Part shown: one piece after another, positions 32,154 to 39,320 of the stretch | How positions within the stretch are numbered: position 1 is the stretch's first letter | Layout of the letters: every line of letters begins with the position of its first letter | Virus record (IMG/VR): IMGVR_UViG_3300025144_000001 | Coordinates: 1-63,240 of that record | From: a virus | Reading direction: 5' to 3' (one strand) | DNA: 63,240 bases | The notes under the pieces: generated by a model | The model's database searches: none | The model's input: only the letters and a program-made list of their open reading frames with translations | What the model was told of the DNA's origin: nothing | Made by a program: the position numbers and the translations under genes

Positions 32154-32888
32154 CTAATGGTGAATGCGACGGTATTTTGCGGGTCGGAAGCCGAAAAGAA
32201 GCTTCAACGCGTTAAAAGTCCAGTACATGTAGGTAAAAGCGTAGGTATATAAACGATACCTGCATGGCGATTCATAAACATAATAGTTACTTGGCAAACA
32301 TCCAACCTTGAATCCCATTCGACTCAAGCGGTAGACGTATTCGTTATCTTCAACGCTTTCCAAATCTTCGCGAAAACCCTTCGAAGCAGCGAACACTTCA
32401 CGGCGGACTGCGAGAAAGTCACCGCAGCCGGAGCCGAGTAGGCGGTAGCGTAGGTTGAGCAGTTCATGCATGAAGCGGTCCATGAATAGCTCACGTTCGG
32501 GGTGTACCCGTAGGTTGCAGGTAACAGCGTCAAAGTTATCGGCCAATAGTATGATTGACATGAGGTAGGTGTCAAATGGCACCAATACATCGGGGTCCAC
32601 GAAGAAGATGAATTTGCCACTACTCGCTTCCGCACCTTTATTCCGCGCTTTCCCAAAACTTAACACGCCTCCATCATACGGCACAATAACATCCGCATAT
32701 TTCCGCGCAATTGCCATCGACTGATCGGTGCAACCTTCGTCCACAACTATTAGTTCGGGGTTGCAACCGTATTTGGTCAAACTTTTTAGTTGACGAAGCG
32801 TTCTTTCGAGACATCTCGCTTCATTATAAATGTGAATAACTACACTAACAACCGAAAAACTTGCGGAACCTATCTTGGTATTTTCCAT
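32154..32888 (-). CDS. Glycosyltransferase family 2-like with C-terminal membrane-associated segment
   Basis: 244 aa from the ATG at 32888 (MENTKIG); a start at 32939 would deepen the overlap with the upstream gene. VVSVVIHIYNEARCLERTLRQL, LIVVDEGCTDQSMAIA, GKARNKGAEASSGKFIFFVDPDV (DxD-type site) and VEDNEYVYRLSRMGF give a full GT2 domain. An aromatic C-terminal segment (YTYAFTYMYWTFNALKLLFGF) may sit on the membrane, as in dolichyl-phosphate sugar synthases. Confidence 0.8.
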   Translation of the reverse strand: MENTKIGSASFSVVSVVIHIYNEARCLERTLRQLKSLTKYGCNPELIVVDEGCTDQSMAIARKYADVIVPYDGGVLSFGKARNKGAEASSGKFIFFVDPDVLVPFDTYLMSIILLADNFDAVTCNLRVHPERELFMDRFMHELLNLRYRLLGSGCGDFLAVRREVFAASKGFREDLESVEDNEYVYRLSRMGFKVGCLPSNYYVYESPCRYRLYTYAFTYMYWTFNALKLLFGFRPAKYRRIHH

Positions 32889-33045
32889 AAACGCCGCCGA
32901 GTAAAGCGCATAGAAGTAAGCCCGTTGAGCCGACTGCAAGTATTTGCTGGAAGCTTAATCCCCAAACAATGTAAATCGTAGTCCAAATGCTTCCCCAAAA
33001 AGTGATGTTTGCAACGGTGTCGGCGAACCATCTGCGGAGGTTCAA
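32845..33045 (-). CDS. Small membrane protein
   Basis: 66 aa with two hydrophobic segments (NITFWGSIWTTIYIVWGL and ILAVGSTGLLLCALLGGVYG) and a basic C-terminus. It overlaps the GT2 gene and is coupled to the protease gene upstream (4-nt overlap). Function is unknown. Confidence 0.6.
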   Translation of the reverse strand: MNLRRWFADTVANITFWGSIWTTIYIVWGLSFQQILAVGSTGLLLCALLGGVYGKYQDRFRKFFGC

Positions 33046-33875
33046 CGTTTCTTAGTTTCCTCTTCTTCCTCGGGCAAAAGTGCTTTCAACCGTTCTTCTT
33101 CGGCTTTTTGGCGTTTCTCCCTTTCTTTCTCGCACTGCTTTTCCGTATGCGTCTTGTCATGTAGGAAGTGAAAGAGTTGTTCGTTGAAGAATTCGTAGAT
33201 GCGGTGGATTGGTGAGAAGTATCCGAGGTGTGTTATTGGGCTTCCCCAACCGGCCACGTCCATGCGGGAAGGTATTCCGAGGAATTCAAGTTCGTCTTTC
33301 GTGAAAACCGCGCCGCCTGAATTGCCGAAGATTATTTGCGCGTTGCTCATCCAGTAGTCTTTGTAGTCGATTTCGTCGCCTTGGTGCGTTATTATTCCTT
33401 TCGTTAGGATTGGGTCGTGGAGCATTGCGCATCCAACGGCAAAAACTTCGTCGCCAATCGTTAATTGTTTAGCCTTCTCGCTTGAACATAGTTTAGCAAC
33501 GTATTGTGCTTGCTTCTTTGTGCGAAGCTTCAATAAAGCCATGTCGTGATCCTTGTCATAGGCCACAATGTCGGCATCAACGCTGTAGTTTACAGGTCTA
33601 TGTCCCGGAAGCACATTCTCGTAATCGAAAAACTCGACAACCACAACTTTACGGTACTCACGTTTAACATCGCGACCAACCGCGGAGTCCCATTCCTTCT
33701 TGACGGATAACGCATCCTCGATGACGTGATGGCATGTTATCACGTAGGTGCTGTATTTACTCGGGGTATCTTCGTTTGGTTCACTGTAAATTATGGTTCC
33801 GCTTCCACCAGCCTTATCCGTCTTCACTCGCACTTGCGTGAAAAGCACTTTCCGATGTAGCTCTTCTAATTCCAT
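33042..33875 (-). CDS. Trypsin-like (S1-fold) serine protease, apparently intracellular
   Basis: 277 aa with the full triad: His50 in VITCHHVIED, Asp111 in DHDMALLKL, Ser186 in GNSGGAVF. No signal peptide is visible, since it starts MELEELHRKVLF and goes straight into the first barrel strands. The C-terminal ~45 residues are a charged helix (EKQCEKEREKRQKAEEERLKA) that may bind a partner. Target unknown; candidates are host defence proteins or viral precursors. Confidence 0.85.
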   Translation of the reverse strand: MELEELHRKVLFTQVRVKTDKAGGSGTIIYSEPNEDTPSKYSTYVITCHHVIEDALSVKKEWDSAVGRDVKREYRKVVVVEFFDYENVLPGHRPVNYSVDADIVAYDKDHDMALLKLRTKKQAQYVAKLCSSEKAKQLTIGDEVFAVGCAMLHDPILTKGIITHQGDEIDYKDYWMSNAQIIFGNSGGAVFTKDELEFLGIPSRMDVAGWGSPITHLGYFSPIHRIYEFFNEQLFHFLHDKTHTEKQCEKEREKRQKAEEERLKALLPEEEEETKKR

Positions 33876-33878
33876 GTT

Positions 33879-34025
33879 TCAACTCTCCCTAATTTTACAA
33901 TACTCACAAAACTTAGCCAAAATAGTGAAATAGTCAAACCATGAAAGCGATGCTTTATTCAATTCCAACCGTACATCGCATTCACCATCTTCAATCAAGT
34001 CGTAAATACATTTTGCGTTTGCCAT
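33879..34025 (-). CDS. 48-aa hypothetical microprotein
   Basis: MANAKCIYDLIEDGECDVRLELNKAS..., with CEYC near the end. It lies just ahead of the trypsin-like protease gene (3-nt gap) and directly behind a membrane protein gene. It could be a partner or inhibitor of the protease, by position only. Confidence 0.6.
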   Translation of the reverse strand: MANAKCIYDLIEDGECDVRLELNKASLSWFDYFTILAKFCEYCKIRES

Positions 34026-34250
34026 TTATTTCGCCAACATTAGGCTTATTGCGGTTAATAGCCATCCACCTATTACGCAGCTATACCATATGTCGCGGGC
34101 AACTTCGTAGCGCACGTTGAAGCAAAACGGCATTTCGAAAAGCGGCTCATTCCACGCCTTTTTAATCCACATTATCTCAATCTGGTAAAGCCCGACTATA
34201 GTTAATATTCCGCCTAAAGCCGCGCCTAAAACCCACCACAACGCAATCAC
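34026..34250 (-). CDS. Small membrane protein, two segments
   Basis: 74 aa: an N-terminal transmembrane helix (WWVLGAALGGILTIVGLY), a polar middle with basic residues, and a C-terminal helix (YSCVIGGWLLTAISLMLA). It is coupled to its neighbours by overlap or adjacency. Function is unknown. Confidence 0.6.
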   Translation of the reverse strand: MIALWWVLGAALGGILTIVGLYQIEIMWIKKAWNEPLFEMPFCFNVRYEVARDIWYSCVIGGWLLTAISLMLAK

Positions 34251-34471
34251 GCAATATACATGGTTTGGCTTTTCAACTGCCGCTTAATGTGGAAGAAGAC
34301 TTCCGCGTTTGCCCAACGCTTATCTTCAATGTAGTTTATGACATCTTCTTCTTGTCCAAACGGCTTGTAAAGCAAAACGAAGTCACGATAAACATCACGG
34401 CTCTCGCCGACAATTAAAATGAAATAGTAGTCGTCGGTTAAACGGCATAGCCACTCTTCTTTAGCTTGCAT
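34247..34471 (-). CDS. Small soluble hypothetical protein
   Basis: 74 aa, alpha/beta: LTDDYYFILIVGESRDVYRDFVLLYKPFG then a helix (EEDVINYIEDKRWANAEVFFHIKRQL). No motif is recognised. It is coupled by ATGA to the membrane protein downstream. Confidence 0.55.
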   Translation of the reverse strand: MQAKEEWLCRLTDDYYFILIVGESRDVYRDFVLLYKPFGQEEDVINYIEDKRWANAEVFFHIKRQLKSQTMYIA

Positions 34472-34539
34472 TTAGGGCACAACCTACGATTCCTTTTCGA
34501 AACGAAAACACAGTGGCACCAAGCACAACGAAGATTCAT
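34438..34539 (-). CDS. 33-aa zinc ribbon microprotein
   Basis: MNLRCAWCHC...RRLCPKCKLKK has CxxC and CxxC pairs 14 residues apart, a minimal zinc ribbon. It overlaps the start of the 34247 gene by 34 nt and the end of the membrane microprotein by ATGA. Very similar in size to the 122-223 protein. Confidence 0.6.
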   Translation of the reverse strand: MNLRCAWCHCVFVSKRNRRLCPKCKLKKSGYAV

Positions 34540-34700
34540 TGCTTTTTATGTCGTACGAACGATGCTCCACCGATTGCGCCGAGTGCGATGCAACCAGCGG
34601 CTAAAGCGTTTCCATCTATGCCCTGCATATTCGCGTTGGCGATAAGGTAGACTATCGCGAAGATTGCCGCTAAACCGAGAACGAATTTATATTTGTCCAA
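34536..34700 (-). CDS. 54-aa membrane microprotein (TTG start), holin-like in shape
   Basis: Starts TTG (MDKYKFVLGLAAIFAIVYLI), with one strong transmembrane helix and a second, weaker one (ALAAGCIALGAIGGASF), then a basic HKKQ end. Two short helices with a basic tail are the shape of many holins, but no lysis partner is identified nearby, so the role is open. Confidence 0.6.
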   Translation of the reverse strand: MDKYKFVLGLAAIFAIVYLIANANMQGIDGNALAAGCIALGAIGGASFVRHKKQ

Positions 34701-34712
34701 TGTTTACCATCC

Positions 34713-35006
34713 TTAAAGGAATGTAAAGAGTTTTCGGAATCTACGTGGCACGTCAGGCAGATCGTCGATGAACAAACCCATGCCGAAGTAGAATGCTTCA
34801 GGTATTGGAACGTAAAGCATCAGTAGCAATCCAACCCAGAAGTGGTGGGTTACATCGAGTATTCGCGCTAAAAGTCCTTGAATGATTGGATTCCGCTTCT
34901 TAAACCATTTACTAGCGGTTATGCCTTGGTCAAGCCTCTTACCGAAGCCACGTCCAAAAGTGAAGCCAATTACAATCCATGTGGCAGATAAAAGATTCAT
35001 GTCCAT
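34713..35006 (-). CDS. Membrane protein
   Basis: 97 aa with two to three hydrophobic segments (NLLSATWIVIGFTFGRGFG, FWVGLLLMLYVPIPEAFYFGMGLFI) and basic loops. It sits between the subtilase gene and the holin-like gene in the same transcriptional direction. Function is unknown. Confidence 0.6.
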   Translation of the reverse strand: MDMNLLSATWIVIGFTFGRGFGKRLDQGITASKWFKKRNPIIQGLLARILDVTHHFWVGLLLMLYVPIPEAFYFGMGLFIDDLPDVPRRFRKLFTFL

Positions 35007-35014
35007 CTGTCAAT

Positions 35015-36325
35015 TCACCTCCGAAGATTCACAGCATTCCAAATGTCAACACATCCAAAACCGCTATCGTTATTCGGTGCGTCACCAAGTATACGTGCAG
35101 TTTGCTTAATCCTACTCGTATAAATTGATGCTAACTCACCATTCGGGTAAGCTTCCATAAGCAAAGCGATTGCGCCAGCGGTGTGCGGTTGCGCGGGACT
35201 TGTGCCACGGCAAACGATATAACCGAAGCTTGTATCTGCAACCAAAATTCGCTCCGCATCCTCAACCAGCATATACCGGGGATAACGAAGCCGCCCACGG
35301 TCGAACAAGTATTCGTCGCCGAATTTGCGGTATTGTTGTCCGCCACCGGGTGACATAACGAAGTATGGCGGTGGTCCCCGTGAACTGAAGTTTGCGATTG
35401 CGTCGGGGTATGGATTGCGAATGGCTAATGCGCCTGTTGCGATTGCGCCTAGATTCGCCATGTCGGCGGGACAGCCAATCGACGGATAACGTTGCCCACC
35501 CCAACCGGGCTTAAACACACCTTGCTTCCAACCGCTATTACCCATACTGACGCTGAAAACCATACGTGGATTAACTGCAAAAGCTTTCTCGAGAACATGA
35601 TGAAGGTCTTCACTACACCGCGAACTACCCCAACTCGCAAGCATAATGTCGGGTTTATGCGCGATTGCGCGGTCAATCCCCCTGTAAATCACGTTTAACG
35701 TGGTGCTTCCTGAAGCGGGGAAGACTTTGACGCTCACTACTTTTGCGTCGGGTGCGACGGTGAGGAAAATGCTTTGCATTCCCGGCCCGTGAAAATGACG
35801 TGCGATAGGAGAGTTTTCGGGAGAATTATACGGATACTTGAATGCAATTTCTTCCGCCAAATACTTGCCTTTTAGCAACGGGTGTTTCGGGTTGCTTCCC
35901 GTATCCAAAACCGCGCCGACAATGTTTTTTCCAGTTAAACCAACTTGCCATGCTTTGTCCGCACCGATATACTTGGCGGTTTCACCCATCGTTACGGTAA
36001 TGCCTGTGCTTGGCGGAGGCTCAAGCTTAACCGTAATATTCTCGAAAACACCTTCTATTTCCTTAAAGTCTTTAAGAAGTGCTAGGAGATCAGCGCGAAT
36101 GTGAACGACGAAATGCGCCATTTCAAGCGATTCAAGTTTGTCGAAGCTAATGAACATGTAGTCGCCGAATAGACGCCCCCAGCGAGTGTCTAATACACTA
36201 TTCACTAGGTCAGCTACGGCTTCCGCCTCATCAAAATATTCAGGTGCAACACGAATAATGAATTCAGCTTTACGTCGATCTAAAATTGCCCGTTCAACCT
36301 GTGGCTCAAAAAACACGTCGTACAC
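35015..36325 (-). CDS. Subtilisin-like (S8) serine protease, atypical and without signal peptide
   Basis: 436 aa. Asp141 in VLDTG, His179 in HFHGPGM, Asn263 in MGNSG and Ser376 in RGTSPAQPHTAG make the S8 catalytic set. The His motif is HGPGM in place of the usual HGTHV, so one normally conserved His is missing. The first ~110 residues resemble an inhibitor-like propeptide with no secretion signal. GTG starts at 36325 or 36316 are both possible. It is preceded by a structured noncoding region. Confidence 0.85.
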   Translation of the reverse strand: MYDVFFEPQVERAILDRRKAEFIIRVAPEYFDEAEAVADLVNSVLDTRWGRLFGDYMFISFDKLESLEMAHFVVHIRADLLALLKDFKEIEGVFENITVKLEPPPSTGITVTMGETAKYIGADKAWQVGLTGKNIVGAVLDTGSNPKHPLLKGKYLAEEIAFKYPYNSPENSPIARHFHGPGMQSIFLTVAPDAKVVSVKVFPASGSTTLNVIYRGIDRAIAHKPDIMLASWGSSRCSEDLHHVLEKAFAVNPRMVFSVSMGNSGWKQGVFKPGWGGQRYPSIGCPADMANLGAIATGALAIRNPYPDAIANFSSRGPPPYFVMSPGGGQQYRKFGDEYLFDRGRLRYPRYMLVEDAERILVADTSFGYIVCRGTSPAQPHTAGAIALLMEAYPNGELASIYTSRIKQTARILGDAPNNDSGFGCVDIWNAVNLRR

Positions 36326-36537
36326 CTTTTAAGCGCGAAAACATGGGGAGAAATTAGCCGATACCCGCCGCAGTAATCAAGTCTCGAAACTCAACGCTCT
36401 CCCAAACGTTAAGAGGAACAAGACGCTACAGGGAACCCCATGTGGAGTTAAGGCGTGGGTGGCACTCCGTTTACTACGGCTACCACTCCAAAACGCCGTT
36501 ATACTCCATACTTAATTATGTCGAGAACTTCGATTGA
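36326..36537 (-). other. 212-nt intergenic region, long leader of the subtilase gene
   Basis: No ORF above 15 codons occurs on the minus strand. An AT-rich TATA-like stretch (CATAATTAAGTATGG) lies at about 36500-36515, then the large stem (separate entry), then a second folded part: AACG/CGTT (around 36390-36408), a hairpin around GTTTCGAGAC, and GGGAGA pairing with TCTCCC. The region may be a cis-acting leader or independent RNA. Confidence 0.55.
36444..36507 (-). ncRNA. Long four-part RNA stem-loop candidate
   Basis: On the minus strand the segments pair in nested order: GGAGT/ACTCC, GGCGT/ACGCC, GTGGTA/TGCCAC and CCGT/ACGG around a 5-nt loop AGTAA, with short internal loops between. One G-T wobble occurs that would be a mismatch in the plus-strand RNA, so the minus strand is the likely transcript. 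20 paired positions in 64 nt is far above what the gaps elsewhere in this window show. Confidence 0.6.
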
Positions 36538-36873
36538 TTAAGCTTGAATGTGACCGCATTTCTCGCATATTTTCTCGTTGGTAGCGGGGTCGAAAGCAAT
36601 CTTATCATGTTTGCAATGGGAACATATTTCAATGATTATCTTCCTTGTGGGGTAGCGGGTGAAGTAGGATTGGTAGGTGAGTAATAGTCGCCGCATTCGT
36701 CGGGCATATTTGTTCCAACTGTTGCGGCGGGCTTGTTCGCGGCAGTCGGGGCAATATTTAACATGTGTGGCTTTCGGCGGAACGGTTAAACGCCTGTTGC
36801 AAATTTGCTCCCGACCATTCCGAACTACGACACCACGGCAAAACACTACGCGTACACCCTGCTTCCGTTTCAC
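36538..36873 (-). CDS. Double zinc-ribbon protein (TFIIB-like C-terminal ribbon)
   Basis: 111 aa. The C-terminal CSHCKHDKIAFDPATNEKICEKCGH is very close in layout to the TFIIB N-terminal zinc ribbon (CxxC-x15-CxxCG). A second site may be formed by CNRR...CPDCR in the N-terminal half, similar to zinc fingers beside HNH domains. The middle is strongly basic. Could act on transcription, but it lacks cyclin folds. Confidence 0.65.
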   Translation of the reverse strand: MKRKQGVRVVFCRGVVVRNGREQICNRRLTVPPKATHVKYCPDCREQARRNSWNKYARRMRRLLLTYQSYFTRYPTRKIIIEICSHCKHDKIAFDPATNEKICEKCGHIQA

Positions 36874-37499
36874 GATGCTTCATCCATCCATTGTTTTAAC
36901 GCGTCTAACGTGACAGTTGACGACCAAACATCGTGACCGACATTGAGAATTACATGTAATGGTCCAGCATTTGGGTTAGGTTCGAGTAATTGAAAGATTT
37001 TGCAATGAGTTTCATGTGCGGGTTTATCAAGTACCCCATGGATGAGGAAGACATTGTATTTCATGAATTTTTTGCGTTTGATTGGTGGTAGGTGTGGTGT
37101 GGATAGTAGCGCGATGTTTGTGATTGATGGTTTTTGCGCGTTAAGTTGCGAAAGCGCGAGAATTGCGCCCGCTGAATGTCCGACCAAAAACGTTTTCGGT
37201 TTTCCGAAAATCCGCCTCACCCACGCGCAAACATTGTCAACCCAACGGTCGCCCCACCGAAAAATTTGACCGTAGCGAAGCACAAGCACGCGGAAACCTT
37301 CGTCAACGAAGAAGTCGACTGCGCGAAGCTCATCATCGTTGAAGTGGCTGAAACCTTTACTATTAACCTTATCCACGCTATAGCGAATCTTCAAGCCACC
37401 CATAAACAACACAATAGTTCCTGCACACGCATCCTTCTCCAACGCAAGCACTTCAACGGGACCATAAATCCCATTGCTTGTGGGTGTCCAAACTTGCAT
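36870..37499 (-). CDS. Alpha/beta hydrolase
   Basis: 209 aa. The nucleophile elbow GHSAG, an oxyanion region LFMGGLKIRY, an Asp in LIHGVLDKPA and a His in NVGHDVWSS give a plausible Ser-Asp-His triad. It has the size of small esterase/lipase-type enzymes. It has no signal peptide. It might act on lipids or acyl groups during infection or egress. Confidence 0.75.
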   Translation of the reverse strand: MQVWTPTSNGIYGPVEVLALEKDACAGTIVLFMGGLKIRYSVDKVNSKGFSHFNDDELRAVDFFVDEGFRVLVLRYGQIFRWGDRWVDNVCAWVRRIFGKPKTFLVGHSAGAILALSQLNAQKPSITNIALLSTPHLPPIKRKKFMKYNVFLIHGVLDKPAHETHCKIFQLLEPNPNAGPLHVILNVGHDVWSSTVTLDALKQWMDEAS

Positions 37500-37502
37500 G
37501 GC

Positions 37503-37679
37503 TTAAAAATCTCCAGTAAAAAACTTGATTAGTAATTTGATATAGAAGCAGAAACCAATTATGCCACCGCATATTGTAAAGAGGGGGAATGTGTTGAGGA
37601 GACAATCAAAAGCGTAACTACTGAGACCGAATACAAATGGGGTTAATACAACGCACCACAAAAATAAGAGGGGATTCAC
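37503..37679 (-). CDS. 58-aa membrane protein
   Basis: From the GTG at 37679, which overlaps the zincin stop (GTGA) and has GGAGGA at good spacing; the ATG at 37688 is an alternative. Almost entirely hydrophobic with two helices (PLLFLWCVVLTPFVFGLSSY and LFTICGGIIGFCFYIKLLI). A longer ORF reading to 37928 is a shadow over the zincin gene. Confidence 0.6.
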   Translation of the reverse strand: MNPLLFLWCVVLTPFVFGLSSYAFDCLLNTFPLFTICGGIIGFCFYIKLLIKFFTGDF

Positions 37680-38290
37680 GGCTCGCATTCCTCCACAATT
37701 TGTTTCCATTTGGCGACTTTTTCTTCCTCGGTTTTCATTTCGCTCCATCGAATGTTGTATTTCTTCATCATGTGTTGGAATAGTCGACGCAGAAAGTGGC
37801 TGTCCGCGAGTTGGTAACCTAATAATCGCGCGTATTCGCTGTCGCCTTTCAAACGCAAATGTCGATCCTCCTTCTCCATGATCTCGTAACGTCCGCTGTC
37901 CTTCAACGCCAACACAGTTAATACGCAAGCCAAACTTTCACATGGCACATCGGGCCACCCTTCACCACACGCAAAACCCTGCCAAACATGTGCAATCTCA
38001 TGGCCCAACACGGCGAAATACCATTCCGCATACATGTAACTAAGCTTCGGCTCATAGTAACCGCGTGTCGCAAGGCAATCCACATTCAACTGTATGCCAT
38101 TGTGGTTTGCATTGCCACCCACCGTTAAGTCGGGAAGCAATTTGATTTGTATGGTTTCGGGGTATTCCCAACCCAGTCGTCGGCGGTAGCAAGCGTGAAT
38201 CATCGGCGCATAGCGGATGTACGGGATTAACATATCATGGAGTTCCACAGGGTAAAACCATTCAAACATCTTATACTTCAACTCAGCCAA
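37676..38290 (-). CDS. Zincin-like metallopeptidase
   Basis: 204 aa with HEIAHVWQG, the HExxH zinc motif, and a downstream Glu-rich segment (PCESLACVLTVLALKD) which may provide the third ligand, as in gluzincins. Start is the TTG at 38290 with GAGGGG ahead of it. Without signal peptide it would act in the cytoplasm. It is one of several hydrolases encoded in tandem here. Confidence 0.75.
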   Translation of the reverse strand: MAELKYKMFEWFYPVELHDMLIPYIRYAPMIHACYRRRLGWEYPETIQIKLLPDLTVGGNANHNGIQLNVDCLATRGYYEPKLSYMYAEWYFAVLGHEIAHVWQGFACGEGWPDVPCESLACVLTVLALKDSGRYEIMEKEDRHLRLKGDSEYARLLGYQLADSHFLRRLFQHMMKKYNIRWSEMKTEEEKVAKWKQIVEECEP

Positions 38291-38292
38291 AG

Positions 38293-38547
38293 TTAATTTC
38301 CCCTCTTCATCTCGAAGCTAATTTTCTCGCCGTTAATTTCAACGGTTAATTCACCAGTATCCCAAATCTCGATGATTACAGTTGAAAAAGGCGAAAATAC
38401 TCGTAAACCCGTTTTCACACCGTCAACATAGTCGTATATTTGACTTGGACCGCTTCTCCAAGTACGATATCCTTCTTTAGTGACTGTGGAAGGTTTAGTT
38501 TCGGTTAGGAATTTTGCAATGAATCGTTTTCGCTTCAATTCAGTCAT
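38293..38547 (-). CDS. Small hypothetical protein
   Basis: 84 aa, basic, with beta strands (STVIIEIWDTGELTVEINGEKISFEM). It follows the 38558 gene by 10 nt and precedes the zincin gene by 2 nt. No family is recognised. Confidence 0.55.
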   Translation of the reverse strand: MTELKRKRFIAKFLTETKPSTVTKEGYRTWRSGPSQIYDYVDGVKTGLRVFSPFSTVIIEIWDTGELTVEINGEKISFEMKRGN

Positions 38548-38557
38548 TTTTTCACCT

Positions 38558-39100
38558 TTAAAAATATTCGACGTAGAATATTGTTACGAATGCGTCGTAG
38601 TGGCCGGCGTAGTCAGTTGCGTTGACCGCCGCTATCTTCGTGAAGATTGGTGTGTCGATGTCGATGTTGATTGCGTTGCCGGCGGGGAAGAATTGCGGCT
38701 TGTATAGGTCGCTTACACCGACGCATTGATGGTAGGAATCCCTTTGCACGTAAAATAGATAGTCGCGCTTCAAACTTTCAGCGAAACAGTATTGCGGTTC
38801 ATCATAGCGGATTAGTTGTTTTTTATAGATTTTGTCGGCATGCCATCCATCCGTGTAATCGAAGTATTCGTGGCCAGTATGCTTACCGTATTTCTTAATG
38901 TTCGGGTTTAAACTGACGGCGAGATATATTTCCGCGTTGCTTTCGATGTAGCCGTCGCAAAGCGTGTAGCCGTCGAAGCCGATTATCCCGATTTTCCTGT
39001 CGGTTTTCCAAACATCCTTAATGAAAACCTCACTCGTATGAGGCTTCAAGTAGCCGAAGTGGAAAACTGGGTATCGCTTAACATTATCATTCTGCGTCAT
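38558..39100 (-). CDS. Hypothetical protein, Tyr/Asp-rich
   Basis: 180 aa, rich in Tyr, Phe and Asp, beta-like, with stretches such as KIGIIGFDGYTLCDGYIES and AVNATDYAGHYDAFVTIFYVEYF. No membrane segment is present. It overlaps the upstream gene by 4 nt. Perhaps a surface or virion-associated protein; not recognised. Confidence 0.55.
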   Translation of the reverse strand: MTQNDNVKRYPVFHFGYLKPHTSEVFIKDVWKTDRKIGIIGFDGYTLCDGYIESNAEIYLAVSLNPNIKKYGKHTGHEYFDYTDGWHADKIYKKQLIRYDEPQYCFAESLKRDYLFYVQRDSYHQCVGVSDLYKPQFFPAGNAINIDIDTPIFTKIAAVNATDYAGHYDAFVTIFYVEYF

Positions 39101-39309
39101 TCTTCAATCCACTCGTACATTCGTCCTGTCCGTAAATCACATGACCCCTTTGCAAAGGAGATCAAGTTGCTCCATGTATGAAATTCGTCAATATCCTTCC
39201 ATTTGATCCACCAATAGGGAACGCGGATAAGGTAGAAGGGCAGTAGAAGCCAATAGTGTAGTGTTTCCTTCCAACCGAATTTCTTAACCCATCTGCCTTT
39301 AGTAATCAT
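39097..39309 (-). CDS. Small membrane-associated hypothetical protein
   Basis: 70 aa, aromatic and basic (ETLHYWLLLPFYLIRVPYWWIKWKD), likely peripheral or one-pass membrane protein. It lies 11 nt behind the Lon fusion gene. Function is unknown. Confidence 0.55.
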   Translation of the reverse strand: MITKGRWVKKFGWKETLHYWLLLPFYLIRVPYWWIKWKDIDEFHTWSNLISFAKGSCDLRTGRMYEWIEE

Positions 39310-39320
39310 TTCACTTCACG

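Noticed and set aside
37503-37928. 141-aa minus-strand ORF
   Set aside because: Its N-terminal 80 residues are an out-of-frame reading of the zincin gene; only the C-terminal membrane protein from 37679 is kept.
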